Positions 37,095-47,867 of a stretch of DNA of 64,000 bases are shown one piece after another. Each line of letters starts with the position of its first letter. Positions within the stretch are counted from its first letter, which is position 1. Source of the stretch: Guyanagaster necrorhizus. Lineage: Eukaryota; Basidiomycota; Agaricomycetes; Agaricales; Physalacriaceae. Under the pieces are notes generated by a model. That model was not told the origin of the DNA and did no database searches. It was given only the letters and a program-made list of their open reading frames with translations. The DNA is taken from contig NW_025064892.1 in NCBI RefSeq assembly GCF_019112545.1, positions 1,221,921-1,285,920 of the forward strand. Direction: 5' to 3'. Position numbers and translations under genes: made by a program.

Positions 37095-37113
37095 AACACT
37101 AAGGGGGGGATAC
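37095..37113 (+). promoter_or_regulatory. Polypurine tract of element A
   Basis: AACACTAAGGGGGGGATAC immediately precedes the 3' LTR. The G/A run is the likely primer for plus-strand DNA synthesis. The same A/G run followed by ATAC precedes the 3' LTRs of H (40,313-40,326), F and G. Confidence 0.8.
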
Positions 37114-37611
37114 TGTTATATGCATGCTGCCAGCCTCCATATCACCTCAACCAACCATAAATCCAATTATGCTACCCACTGGACTCTGGCCGCTTCCTAT
37201 TACCTACTAATTTCATTTCACCATTATCATTTCATATTCATATTTCACATTATAATATCTAGACCCTGAACTCAGTAGTGAATACTGACACCAGAATCCA
37301 ATAGAATCTAACTCGGAATTAGCTACCATTAGTATATAAAGCCATGTATATCATCATAACTACTCAGTTTGAATATCAACTTGGATAAACCATCTACACT
37401 TCACACTCACTTCAACTCCTCCCTATCTTGTCTATCAGATTTTGCTCCAAAGGATACCTCTGTTCGCTCCTCTGACAGAACTCTGTTCTGTCCATTCAGA
37501 ACCTTAGGCTCTGACTCAAGGGTGACATTGCCAATAGCTTCATCAATGCCCATGCACTCTGCCAGACTCTGCACATACACTCAAGCCCACTCGATTGACA
37601 TGTTCCTAACA
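37114..37611 (+). repeat. Family-1 LTR (3' LTR of element A)
   Basis: 498 bp, TGTTAT...CTAACA, with TATATAAA at 37,333-37,340 and AGTTTGAATAT at 37,366-37,376. Followed by the CTATC duplication (37,612-37,616). Confidence 0.95.
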
Positions 37612-37616
37612 CTATC

Positions 37617-39316
37617 ACAGTCTAAACAAAATCTCTAAGAAGGATCACTACTCCCTTCCTCTCATTTCTGATCTCCTCAACTCTACCTGCTCCACACACA
37701 TTTACATCAAGCTCAACCTTTGACATGCCTATCATCTTGTCTGCATAGCTAAAGGGGATGAATGAAAAACAGCCTTTCAGACCTATTATAGTTTCTTCAA
37801 ATGGCATGTCATATCTTTTGGCCTCACAAATGCTCTGGCAGCATTCCAATGATTTGTGAATGATATATTCTCTGACATGCTCAACATATCAGTAGTAGCC
37901 TACTTTGACAACATTCTCATATATTCTGACAATCTGGAAGATCACCAGAAACATGTTCATGAGGTCTTACACAGGCTTAGAGCTAATGGACTCTACTGCA
38001 AAGGTTTCAAATGTGAATTCAACTAGAATTCCATGGAATACCTAGGCTACATCCTATCATCTGAAGGACTTCACATATCTGAAAAAAAAGTCAAGGACAT
38101 CCAATCTTTTCTTGGCTTTGCCAACTTCTACTGTTGCTTCATACATAAATATAGTAATATCATTATTTCTCTTATATGACTCATCCACAAGGGAACTCTA
38201 TGGAAATTTAATGACAAATGCTTAGCTGCCTTCAATAAGTTGAAACAGACCTTTACATATACTCCTATTCTTACCCACTGAGTCCCAGATCAAAAGATAG
38301 TGGTGGAAACCAATATCTCTGATTACACAATTGCAGCTATCCTCTCTATCTATTTTGAAGATAGTGAAATTCACTCTATTGTCTTCCACTCCTAGAGTCT
38401 CCACAATGTTAAACTCAACTATGACACTTATGACAAGGAGCTTCTAGCTATTTTTGAAGCTTTTAAACATTGGTGGCACTACCTTGAAGGCTCTGCAGAC
38501 TTCATTAATATCATAACAGACCACAAGAATCTTGAATACTTTGCCACCACTAAGATTCTAATCTACCAACAGATCCACTGGCCTGAATATCTATTCCAGT
38601 TCAATCTAGTAATCCAGTTCTACCCTGAGAAACTTGGAGGGAAATCAGATGCACTCATTAGATAATAGAATGTCTACCCTAAAGAAGGGGATAACCCATA
38701 TGCTCAAGTCAACTACTACAATTTCCAATCTGTGTTCATCCAAGAACAACTTTTTGCATCACTCTGTACAATCTACCTTAAAGACCCCACTCTATGGACT
38801 AGTGCCATCATGGATATCAACAAACTTCATACTGGTATCAAACAAGCACAATTCTCTGATTCTACATCCTCTGACAGCCTCTGCTAGGCTAAGGCCACTT
38901 CTGAATTCTCTCTCTCTCAGTGGTCTATTGATGAATCCAACATTCTTCACTTTGAAGGCTGCATCTATGTCCTGGACTCTGACAATCTCCATCTCCATAT
39001 ACTACAGAACAATCATGACCACATCTTAGCAGATTACTTTAGTCAAAACTAGACCTTAGAACTAGTCTGGCAGAACCATACCTGGTCAAAGATGCATAAA
39101 TATGTTTGACACTATGTTAAGTCTTGCACAGTTTGTGAGTGCAATAAGACACCTAGACACTGCTCCTATAGATTACTCAAACCTCTATCAGCTTCTGAAT
39201 AGCCATGGGATTCCATTTCCATAGATTTCATTGAACAACTACCAGACTCCAATAGATTTACTGCCATCTTAGTAGTTATAGACCAAGCTAGCAAGCAAGC
39301 TGTCTTCATCTCCAGT
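37617..39316 (+). pseudogene. Element H: RT, RNase H and integrase N-terminal part
   Basis: Continues H after A: RT from NKISKKD-type sequence (37,620-37,650) through VVAYFDNILIYS at about 37,900, where the catalytic YLDD has become YFDN, to SFLGFANFY (38,105-38,130). RNase H follows (38,300-38,640), then the integrase zinc region with CTVCECNK (39,125-39,150) and DSISIDFIEQLPDSNRF (39,205-39,260). It stops abruptly at about 39,316, where it is fused to the accessory gene with loss of the integrase core and chromodomain. Confidence 0.88.
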
Positions 39317-40246
39317 CATGTATAACACTGCATGCCATCTTGATGACAGTGTATACAACTTTCTGAAAACAAAAGCTAAGTCAAACTACACAAGAAAACT
39401 AAGACACTTACTTTCACCATCTAACAACTCTTCACTCTCCACTGACTCTGTAACTTCCAACTTTGCCCACTTTTTGAGACTAGCAACCACCTCTGTCCCA
39501 CTGCCATCTACTACACTCCTTGACCTGAACTTGCATTTATGGCTCTTCTCTGCCAGACCTGTCACTCTCCTCTTACCTTCTCACACCTTCCTTCTCCTCT
39601 TCAAGATCTCCTTTGACTCCTCTGACTTATCATCTCTCTCAGACCCCTTGTCTAGCTCACCTTCAGACTCTATTGAGATATGACTGGCTATCCTTTTGAA
39701 ATAGAGACTGAGCCCAGGACTGAACTGAGTGGTCAGAACTTGTTGAAGCCTGAAATTGACAGCCTCCACAAAAGTCATTTGCAACCCACCCTCTATAATC
39801 ATCTCCTCCTGCTTCATCTCTAAGACTGCAGCCCTCACTGTGGCCTCTCTCTCCTCAGCCTCTCTTCAAGCTGCCTCTCTCAAAGCCTCCTCTGCCTCTT
39901 TTGCCTGCCTCTCTGTCACCCACTGGACCTCCTCTCTCTTCCTCTCCAATCTCTCTTGCTGCTTCTTTCTCCATGCCTCTCAGGCCACATGGTCCACTCA
40001 GACCTTCTCCTCTCTCTCCCACTCTCTTTTCCACTCCAAGTGGATTTCTATAGCCTCCATATACTCTTCCTCTATAGTTTGCCATTCCAGATAGAATAAT
40101 TCCTTGGTCTCTTCAGAGCCATTGAGAGTGGATTCTCTCACCACAGGCTTGAAAGTGCATGAGCAATAATACACAGTGAGAGGCAACATAGTTGCAAAAG
40201 TTTAGGCAATAGTGGTGGTATCTGATCAAGTTGCAAATTTTCTCAT
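39317..40246 (-). pseudogene. Accessory coiled-coil/Cys-cluster gene, 3'-truncated copy in element H
   Basis: Minus strand, starting ATG at 40,246. SCTFKPVVRES (about 40,140-40,175) precedes a coiled-coil region (39,830-40,080), MTFVEAVNFRLQQVL (about 39,730-39,780), KCKFRSRSVV-type basic residues (about 39,510-39,545), an intron GTAAGT...TTTTCAG (39,363-39,411, 49 bp) and the first Cys triplet CIHCHQDGMQC (39,330-39,362). It then ends at the deletion junction, so the second half of the Cys cluster is lost. Scattered stops are present. Confidence 0.78.
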
Positions 40247-40326
40247 AGCCACCAACAATCTTCTATGTGGCTCCACCAGCCATCAGGATCTGCACTCTTG
40301 AGGGCAAGAACACTAATGGGAGATAC

Positions 40327-40826
40327 TGTTATATGCATGCCACCAGTCTCTGTGTCACCTCAACCAACCACAGATTCAATCACCAAAACCCATTGGACTC
40401 CAGCTGCTTTTCATTATCTATTAATTTCATTTTCACTATTATCATTTCATATCTGTATTTCACATTGTAATATCTAGACCCTGAACTCAGTAGTGAATAT
40501 TGACACTGGAACCCAATGGAACCTGACTCAGAATTAGCTATCATTAGTATATAAAGTCATGTATAATTGTTGTAACTACTCAGTTCAAATATCAACTTGG
40601 ATAGCCATCTATACTTTATACTCACTTCAACTCCTCTCTATCTCATCCATCAGATTCTGCTCTGAAGGATACTCCTCTTCACTTCTCTGACAGAACTCCA
40701 TTCTATCCATTCAAATTCTTAGGCCCTGACTCAAGAGTGACATTGCCAATAGCTTCATTGATGCCTATACACTCTGCCAGTCTCCACACATGCACTCAAA
40801 TCCACTTGATTGGCATGTTCCTAACA
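40327..40826 (+). repeat. Family-1 LTR (3' LTR of element H)
   Basis: 500 bp, TGTTAT...CTAACA, preceded by a purine-rich run and ATAC. The right flank is coding sequence of a pogo transposase, so H appears to have landed inside that gene. H's own 5' LTR is absent. Confidence 0.93.
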
Positions 40827-42440
40827 GATGTGGAGTATGCTGTTGCATCCTAATATCAGAACATGCAGCTCTGAGATGAGACTGTGATTAGTGCAATGCT
40901 GATAGAAAAGTGAAATTGGATTGAAAATCTGATGGATATTTCAGAGGATCAATGTTTGAAAGGAGAGAGATGGTTGAGATCATTCTGTAAGGCATGGAAG
41001 ATTCAGGAGATTTGATGGCATAGAGAAGCAGGCTCAGTGGATATAGTGGCAGTGAAAAAAGAACATGTGCATCTTCATAGCATTATAGTGAAATATGTGA
41101 TGCAGGACAGATGGAATATTGATGAATTCAGTCTTGTCATCTTTGCCATCTCAGATTGTGTCTTGGTATCTGGTCTTATGAGTGGATAGAAACAGGACAA
41201 GTTTCATATCACCATGTGTTTTGCTGTGAATGTAGATAGGAGTGAGCAGATGCTAATTTTTTTCATTGGAAAGTCAAAGCAACCATGAAGTTTCAAGAAA
41301 AAGAGTCTGACAGCAATGGAATTCTATTATCAGAATAACAAGAAGGCCTGGATGATGAGTGAACTATTTATAGAGTGGGTGAAGATGTTTGATTTAAAGA
41401 CAAAGAGAAAAATGTGGCAGGTTCTGCTGACCTTGGACAACTTTTGAGGGTATTCTATCACTTATACATCTATAACATGAAGCTGGAGTTCTTTGAGCCC
41501 AACATGATTCCATATATCCAGCCACTAGATGCTGGAGTATTATCTGCTCTTTCAAGGCATATTATTGGAATACCATGTGTATCTGTGCACTTGATCTTGA
41601 TGATTTTGGAGAGTCTGAAATCTTGAAGCTTGATCTCCTTGAAGCTATGATTATTGCTCATGATGCTTATGCAAATATCAGCAGTGAAATGATAGAAAAC
41701 TGCTGGAAACACACTGGTATAATGTCTGACAATGCACCTGAATCACAGTCCACCACACCATCCAATGATTTCTAAGACACCTCACTCCTCAAGTCTGCAT
41801 GGAATCTTATTCATAACTTTGCCTCAACAGACAAATACATGCTTCCAGAGATTGAACAGGCATTGCAGAATCTGCTTGAAAACCAATATGCTGATGCTGA
41901 CTGGTGTCCTACTCTTATGACTGTTATGAATGCAGAAAACAATGTTGGTAAAGCACTGGAGGCAGTCAATCAGTTGGCTTCTTTGTCACAGTCAAAAATA
42001 AACACACCTTCCACCCAAATTGCCCCCATTTAACAGCTCCAGACAGCAGAGATAATGTTGAATGACCACCTTGTTGAATTGAAACAACAAAATTGTATGT
42101 TTGGTCCCATTCTAACCATTGAAGAGATGGTTAACCCTATTGCAGAAGAGTATATTGAAGATCTTGAGGTGATGCCAACAGATGAGGAGATTGTTGCTGC
42201 TGTTAAGCATGATATTGCAGTAGAAAATAGGGAAATAACTGTCATTGACAATGATGAGAAGGAAGAGGAGGAAGAGGAGAGTGAGAAAGAACAGATCTTG
42301 ATAACTACAAGAGAAGGATTTGAGCTTATTCAAAAGCTGGAGGCATTTTGTGTTTCACAAGGTGATCAGAGTGGATTAGTACCATAGCTGAGGAAGTTGA
42401 GAGGAGCATTATTCAAGGAGATGCATGGAAAGCTGACTCA
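40827..42440 (+). pseudogene. Pogo/Tigger-type DDE transposase, decayed and 5'-truncated
   Basis: Frames joined by eye give the CENP-B-like helix-turn-helix end (GERWLRSFCKAWKI, about 40,958-41,000), REAGSVD, then YVMQDRWNIDEF, the 'YNMDET' region carrying the first catalytic Asp (41,096-41,130), FIGKSKQP (41,255-41,290), NKKAWMMSELFIEW (41,335-41,385), LLTLDNF, the second Asp region (about 41,425-41,450), IQPLDAGVLSALSR (41,514-41,555) and LLEAMIIAHDAYANISSEMIENCWKHTGI (41,635-41,720). These are the usual order and motifs of Tc1/mariner-pogo transposases of fungi. The acidic C-terminal tail runs to 42,387. Stops at W/R/Q codons and strong CpG loss show decay. No terminal inverted repeats were found. 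Confidence 0.85.
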
Positions 42441-42458
42441 AAAGCCACTGACAGCATG

Positions 42459-44160
42459 ATGCCTCCAAATCATAGTGGTAAAGATGTGGATCATCATATT
42501 GTTCTTTAAGAAGGTCAACAGCCATGTAAGAGAGTGTACCCATGTAAGGGAGAGATGTGGCTTCATCATTAGAAAGTAATGACAAAAGGTCAAAGTCATT
42601 GAGGACTCCACAGATATTCCCTTTGCTATCTCTTTGATACATAATATTCACCATACTGATATCTTGATGAAGGATGTGAGGGTGATCATAAAGCCACTTG
42701 TGATCTGCAGTGAGTCAACATCATCACATCAGAAAGGGGAATCAGAGAAAAAATACAGGTGAAGCATACATCGAAGTATATCAACAAAGACCTGGGCACA
42801 GTCCTTGGCCTCTCAAAGACTCTTAATCAGGAACAGCTCTTTCAGGATGGGGATATAGAGAATACATTCTTTGTATGTTCCTTAGCCACCAATGAATTTG
42901 CCATCATGCAACAATTCAGCAATCATCTTCTGCACTGAATCATTGCTGTTGGGATTTTGCTGGAAAGTTCTAGAAAGGGCAATCCGGCATCATGCTGAGA
43001 GTTGATGAGTAAGCTCGAGAGAAAGAGAAAGTTGTAGTAAATTCTAGATATAAGCCTGGAGAGTATAAATACAAGCTCTGTAGGAGCTGTAGAATAAGAA
43101 GTTCATTCTATCTGGCCTTACCCACCTGGAGTCTACCCTGTGCAACACCCAGGATTTCCAACAATTGTCAAATGGGAAGTCTTGCTCATGAAGTATATAG
43201 GAGATAGCCTAGAACCCAGTGCCTCTGACTTTCACCAGCCAACTCATTGGATTTCATCTTGGTAATGTCAAGCAACAGTTTTTCTGACTTCTGCAGGATG
43301 TTTGGCCAACTTATTTTAATGACAAGACTCATGCCAGGCCACTCATCGCATGTCACACAGATGATGCATGCATCATGACCAGACCTTGCTGGCAGTAGAT
43401 GGTTTTGCCCATTTCAAGTGTTAAAGGTTTTTCATTACTCTCAAGAGTTATAGTAAGTCCAGAGAAGAACCTCTCCTTATCTTTCGAATCCTTGCTGGCT
43501 ACAGTATAAGGATCATCGAATATGATGAGATTTACCGAGGAAGTGTAAGACAGTGGCATTACAAGCAGGCAAGAAAAGGGCCTACTTTGTTCGCCAGGTC
43601 AATGGCCTGAGAAGAGATAACTGAGGAACGACCTCTGTCAATCAAAGTGCAGGGTGATTCTGATCTGATATTTTGTAGACCGTACCACGCACACTGGAAA
43701 CGGCTCTTTACAGAGCTATGCGTAGACTGGTCTTTGTCAAGTTGAATCTTCATGGACTTGGTGGCCAATATAGCTGTCGAAGATGCCTCTGTAGATATCT
43801 GCAAGATCTTTGAGGCAGCTTGCTAACCAAATAGGTGTGAACAGAGCTAGGCCAAAAGAAAGACAGCATACCTCATTGCTGGAATTTCCCTACATTTTCG
43901 AATGCTGTGGCAATGGGTAAACAATTTCATGCCTTGGATGGCAGAGCCTGCTGAGGAAGAAGGCACGGAAGCGTCAGTTTTCCAGTTGAGCATGTACGTT
44001 TCTTCGTTTTCAGTTGTAGATTCATTGTCATGGGATTTGATAAGAGCAATTAATGAACAAGAGGGCCATGAAGTTGGAAACACACATCACCATTGGTCAA
44101 CAGTTTAATTGTGTCAGTCTCATCATCTATGGCTCAGCGGTAGCCTTCATGTTTTTTATA
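42459..44160 (-). pseudogene. Decayed FunK1-type fungal protein kinase paralogue
   Basis: A partial second copy of the kinase at 44,990-47,867, same strand. The left part (42,459-42,946) aligns base for base with 45,490-45,970, including the intron between the two kinase exons, and most differences are CG in the intact gene against TG/CA here. The right part is more diverged but still readable: ITLESNEKPLTLEMGKTIYCQQGL (about 43,395-43,470), SQAIDL (about 43,600) and IKLLTN (about 44,090-44,108). The HRD and D-F-D motifs lie in the left part. The 3' end of the gene and its N-terminal part are missing, and a solo LTR interrupts it at 42,947-43,163. Confidence 0.88.
42947..43163. repeat. Solo LTR, 217 bp, inserted in the FunK1 pseudogene
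   Basis: Begins TGTTGGGATTT and ends GGATTTCCAACA (TG...CA with short inverted ends TGTTGG/CCAACA). It is flanked by ATTGC (left) and ATTGT (right), a 5-bp duplication with one C/T difference. Removing it rejoins the pseudogene exactly where the intact gene reads GAATCGTCGTCAAACGGG. It contains a TATAAATA box (43,074-43,081) and AATAAG. It is unrelated to the family-1/2 LTRs; size and ends suggest a Ty1/Copia-type LTR. Confidence 0.82.
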
Positions 44161-44989
44161 TTAACAATATGAAGCCAGCAAGTGAGAGCCGAAATTTTAC
44201 GCATCTGTCACTTCACGTGATGAGTCACCGAGTTCAGTCGGAAGTCGTCTACTAATCTATTACAACATCCAGGACTCTAACGCGACTGTCCATCTTAATG
44301 TTGTCTTGACGTGCGACAATAGTATAAACCGATATGCTACAGCACATTTACGTATATGCATATTGCACAGCCATCATACACCACCGCCTGTCGCATTTCC
44401 GAATTGCATAGCATGGTCGCGCAAATGGTGCAAATTCTGATAGTCCACTGGTGATTGACATACAGCGTGAGCTCAGGCTGTGACTCCAATACTAAGCCCA
44501 GCCCTGTGCTTATGTGGGACCAAATTCTGTATTGTGAGTATAGAGTAGAGTAAGGTACAGAGGATTAGATTAGCCTCTCTCGAGAGACGTTCTACTTAAA
44601 TACATTTTGTACTACTTCGAGATCTTTCTACGAAATACTAAATAAGTATGGATCATGGTCCAAGTCAGCTGCCACTGATTGACATAGCATCTTCGAGTAC
44701 ATTCTTGTACTCGCCCGCGATTGCTATCCCAACATTCTGCGACGGCTGGTTCTGCCCTGCAACCATGCCAGTAGCGAACTCTCGTGTCCGTATCGGTCAA
44801 GTAGGAGGGCTGCTGTAAGTCAAACCTCTGCATCAACTTTCACCACCACACCACCAACGATACTGTCTATACGTCTCACACTCGTACCAGATAAATCACT
44901 ATTACTATTATTCACTGAGTAGAAGTTTGTAGTGTCAATAGTCTATCATCAGTGTGTTACAAGCGTAGTAACAATATCATGTAGCCTAT
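44161..44989. other. Intergenic, between FunK1 pseudogene and FunK1 gene
   Basis: No ORF of note. CpG content is normal here, in contrast with everything to the left of about 43.3 kb. I see no repeat or RNA gene in it. Confidence 0.5.
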
Positions 44990-47867
44990 CTATGAGGGCG
45001 TGACTGCTGGGGGTATATCTTTGTTCTTCAAAATGAGCTCTTCCCCGTTAAATACGTGCATGAATATCAAGAATGAGTGATATGTAATAAATCCACCGAG
45101 GGTTGCATCATCAAACGGTTCTTGGACACTCTCCTGCAGTGATTTCAGCTGGGAGGATGCGGAAACACCGAAAGTGAATTCCTCTGAGACAGTCACCAAT
45201 GACACATTTACAAGTGCATCCTTCCAAGTCCGGCGGGCATTGATCCCTTTTGAAAAGGCACGGCGAATGGCTTCGAGCCAAGGACGAAAGTCATCGAAGC
45301 ACGAAGAGACAGGAAGGGTGTCGGCACGGACGAAAAAAGAATCCTTGCTTTCCGCCAAGGCATCCCAAGAGACCCCACGGGCAAACCACCGGGAGAAAGG
45401 TTCGGATATTTCCTTCAGTTGAGACGTGCCACCGGGCTGAGGTTTTTCAATGATAGAGTGGCGACAGCATATCATCAACATGACATAGAATAGTGCCTCC
45501 AAATCATGGCGGTAAAGATGTGGGCTATCATTTCGTTCTTGAAGAAGGTCGAATGCCATGTAAGGCGGCGTACCCGTGCGACGAAGGGATGTGGCTTCCG
45601 TGATAGGAAGTAACGACGAGAGATCAAAGTCATTGAGGACTCCGCAGATATTCCCTTTGCTATCTCTTCGATACATAATATTCGCCATACTGATGTCTCG
45701 ATGAAGGATGCCAGGGTGATCATAAAGCCACTTGTGACCTGCAACGAGTCAACGTCATCACGTCAGAAAGGGGAATCGGAGAAAAGATACAAGGAAAACG
45801 TACACTGAAGTATGTCAACAAACACCTGGGCATAGTCCTTGGCCTCTCGAAGACTCTTAATCGGGAACAGCTCTTCCATAACAGAAATACGGAGAACACG
45901 ATCTTCGTATGTGCCCTCTCCACCGATGAACTCGCCATCGTGCAACACTTCCGCGATCATCTTCTGTGCCGAATCGTCGTCAAACGGGAAGTCTTGCTCA
46001 TGAAGGATATTCGGGAGGTGATCCAGAACCCAGTGCCTCTTACCATCACCAGCTTTCTTGTCGGCTTCCGCCTTCGCCTTGTCAACCAAAGCCTTTTCCG
46101 ACTTCCGCGAGGTGCTCAGCCAACTGATCTTCACAACCAATTTCATTCCAGGCCATTCATTGCATGTCGCAGCAACAACACACGAATCGCGTCCAATGAG
46201 GCCTCGCTGGCGATAGATCGTTCTGCCCAGGTTAACCTCGATAGTCTTGCCATTTCTCTGAAGAGTCGTCAAGAGCCCGGAGAACAGCTTCTTAGGATCG
46301 TTCGAAACGGTATTGAACCGATTGAAGTTAGTAATGTACGGGTCTTCGATGATATGATGCAAGATACCACGCTGTTTGAGCGTAAGACGGTGACATCCTA
46401 TCAGCATCGCGACGAAAAGCATCTCATCATCTTTCTCCCCGAGATCGATGGCTTGAGAAACAATGATTGCAGATCGATCGTAGTAAGAGAGCTGGACGCG
46501 GTCGCAGTCAATGAGAGTCACGAGAGCGTGGGATCTCAGCCCGGCGTTCGAAAGTATCTGCAGAGCATAGCGTGCACACTGGATGCGGGCCTTTTCTGCC
46601 CGATCAGTTCCTGAAGGGAAGCTGTCATCATCAAAGGCCCTCTGGGCCCTGGACGACGCTGTTTTAGATGTTCGGGCGAATTTTGAAGATCGCTAATATA
46701 TGACATTAGTGAGCAGTGAGCGTGAAAGATTGGGAAAGGATACACACACCTCGTTTTCGGTGTCTGCTTTGCGTTTTCGACCCTTTGAACCTCCCTGAGA
46801 GGCCTCCCCTTCTTGTGTAGAGGATGCACCAGAAGATTCAGCAGGTTTCGGTTCGTCCTTTTTATCCTTGCGATTTTTCTTCGGTCTCGTCGTCATAGGA
46901 TCCTTGCCATCTGACATAAACAATCAGGACACAAGACAGAAGCTGGACGAAAAAATGTATTACCTTTGGTCAATAGTCTGATCGCACCAACACCCTCGTC
47001 AATCGTATCATCTGTGGCTTTCATCTCTTTCACCTCAATGACATGAGGCCACCCAGGCACAAACCGCGACGGACATCTTTTGTCTCGGCCAAACTTTTTG
47101 ATACGATCTCGAGCCTCCTGGCAGTCGGGCAGCTTAAATATGGTACGCAGCATGCCCACGATGTCGGGGCGAACCGCGTCGTTTGACCCCCGCACAGAAT
47201 AAGGGTCCATACGGAAAAACTCTATGTTATCGTCATTCGAAACCTCAGTGCCGGATTGCATCTGAGCCACGTCAATGACACGATTGCATAGGTCTGCGTG
47301 AGGACAATACAGGCGCCTCTCCTTCTCGTAACCTGTTCCGACCTCATTGCATAGATTTAGGTAACCCCAAAGTAAACCTTTGAAATCTGGGTCATCCTGG
47401 ACAGCATCGATGACGGACTTGAAAGAGACACGCCAGTCATCGGGAAGATGTAGAATTTTGACGAGAAAGGTCTCGAACTCGATAAAGATGCGACGGCGAA
47501 GGTCCTCTCTGAGGTAGGCATCCATTTCAGTAACATTATGGTCATGGCCATCCACCGTCTGCAACTCTATTATGGAGTGGCTGGCCGTTCCATGGCCGTA
47601 CGGCGTATTCTGCAGTTGGGGTCTGGGCCTCGCCTTTGCCTTCCGCTGCTGTGAGGATCCAGCTACAGGAAGCACATCGTTGTCGTCAGAGGTGAGGCTG
47701 CCGTTGTTGGGAGGAGTGGTGGGCACCGGCTCCAGTGATGACGAGCGATTGTCGCGATATTGTAGCGCCTCCATTCGACGTCGCGCCGCGCGTTTGGAGG
47801 CCAGCAAACGCGTAGTCTTTCTCGCGTAGGATGGTGGGGGGGCTCCGATAAACATTACGATAGCCAT
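44990..47867 (-). CDS. FunK1-type fungal protein kinase, four exons, 900 aa
   Basis: Exons 47,867-46,964, 46,910-46,750, 46,692-45,804 and 45,738-44,990 join in frame with GT..AG introns of 53-65 bp. The N-terminal half carries a helical region (about residues 85-200), a Lys-rich linker (KKNRKDKKDE...KGRKRK), and the FunK1 core. That core has LVTLIDCDRVQLSYYDRS, GRDSCVVAAT, MKLVVKISW with the predicted ATP-binding Lys, catalytic loop LHRDISMANIMY, D-F-D in place of D-F-G (LNDFDLSSLL), and GTPPYMAFDLL as activation-segment end. It would phosphorylate Ser/Thr residues; targets are unknown. FunK1 kinases are expanded in mushroom-forming fungi. The start at 47,867 is chosen because the upstream in-frame ATG (47,912) would add residues unlike the family; an ATG at 47,855 is an alternative. 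No stops or splice defects, so it is probably functional. Confidence 0.9.

Larger units (their letters stand above)
29719..37611 (+). mobile_element. Element A: complete family-1 chromovirus (7.9 kb)
   Basis: The best-preserved copy. Order: 5' LTR (29,719-30,212), primer-binding site, gag, pol with protease-RT-RNase H-integrase-chromodomain, a convergent accessory gene on the minus strand, polypurine tract (about 37,100-37,110), 3' LTR (37,114-37,611). An exact 5-bp duplication CTATC flanks it. By eye the two LTRs are close to 90% identical, with nearly all differences being transitions, which overstates age if deamination is active. Gag has two internal stops and pol has more, so it is not autonomous. 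Confidence 0.95.

Noticed and set aside
45940..46614. 224-codon + strand ORF
   Set aside because: Antisense shadow of the FunK1 kinase exon 3, which has clear kinase motifs and splice sites.
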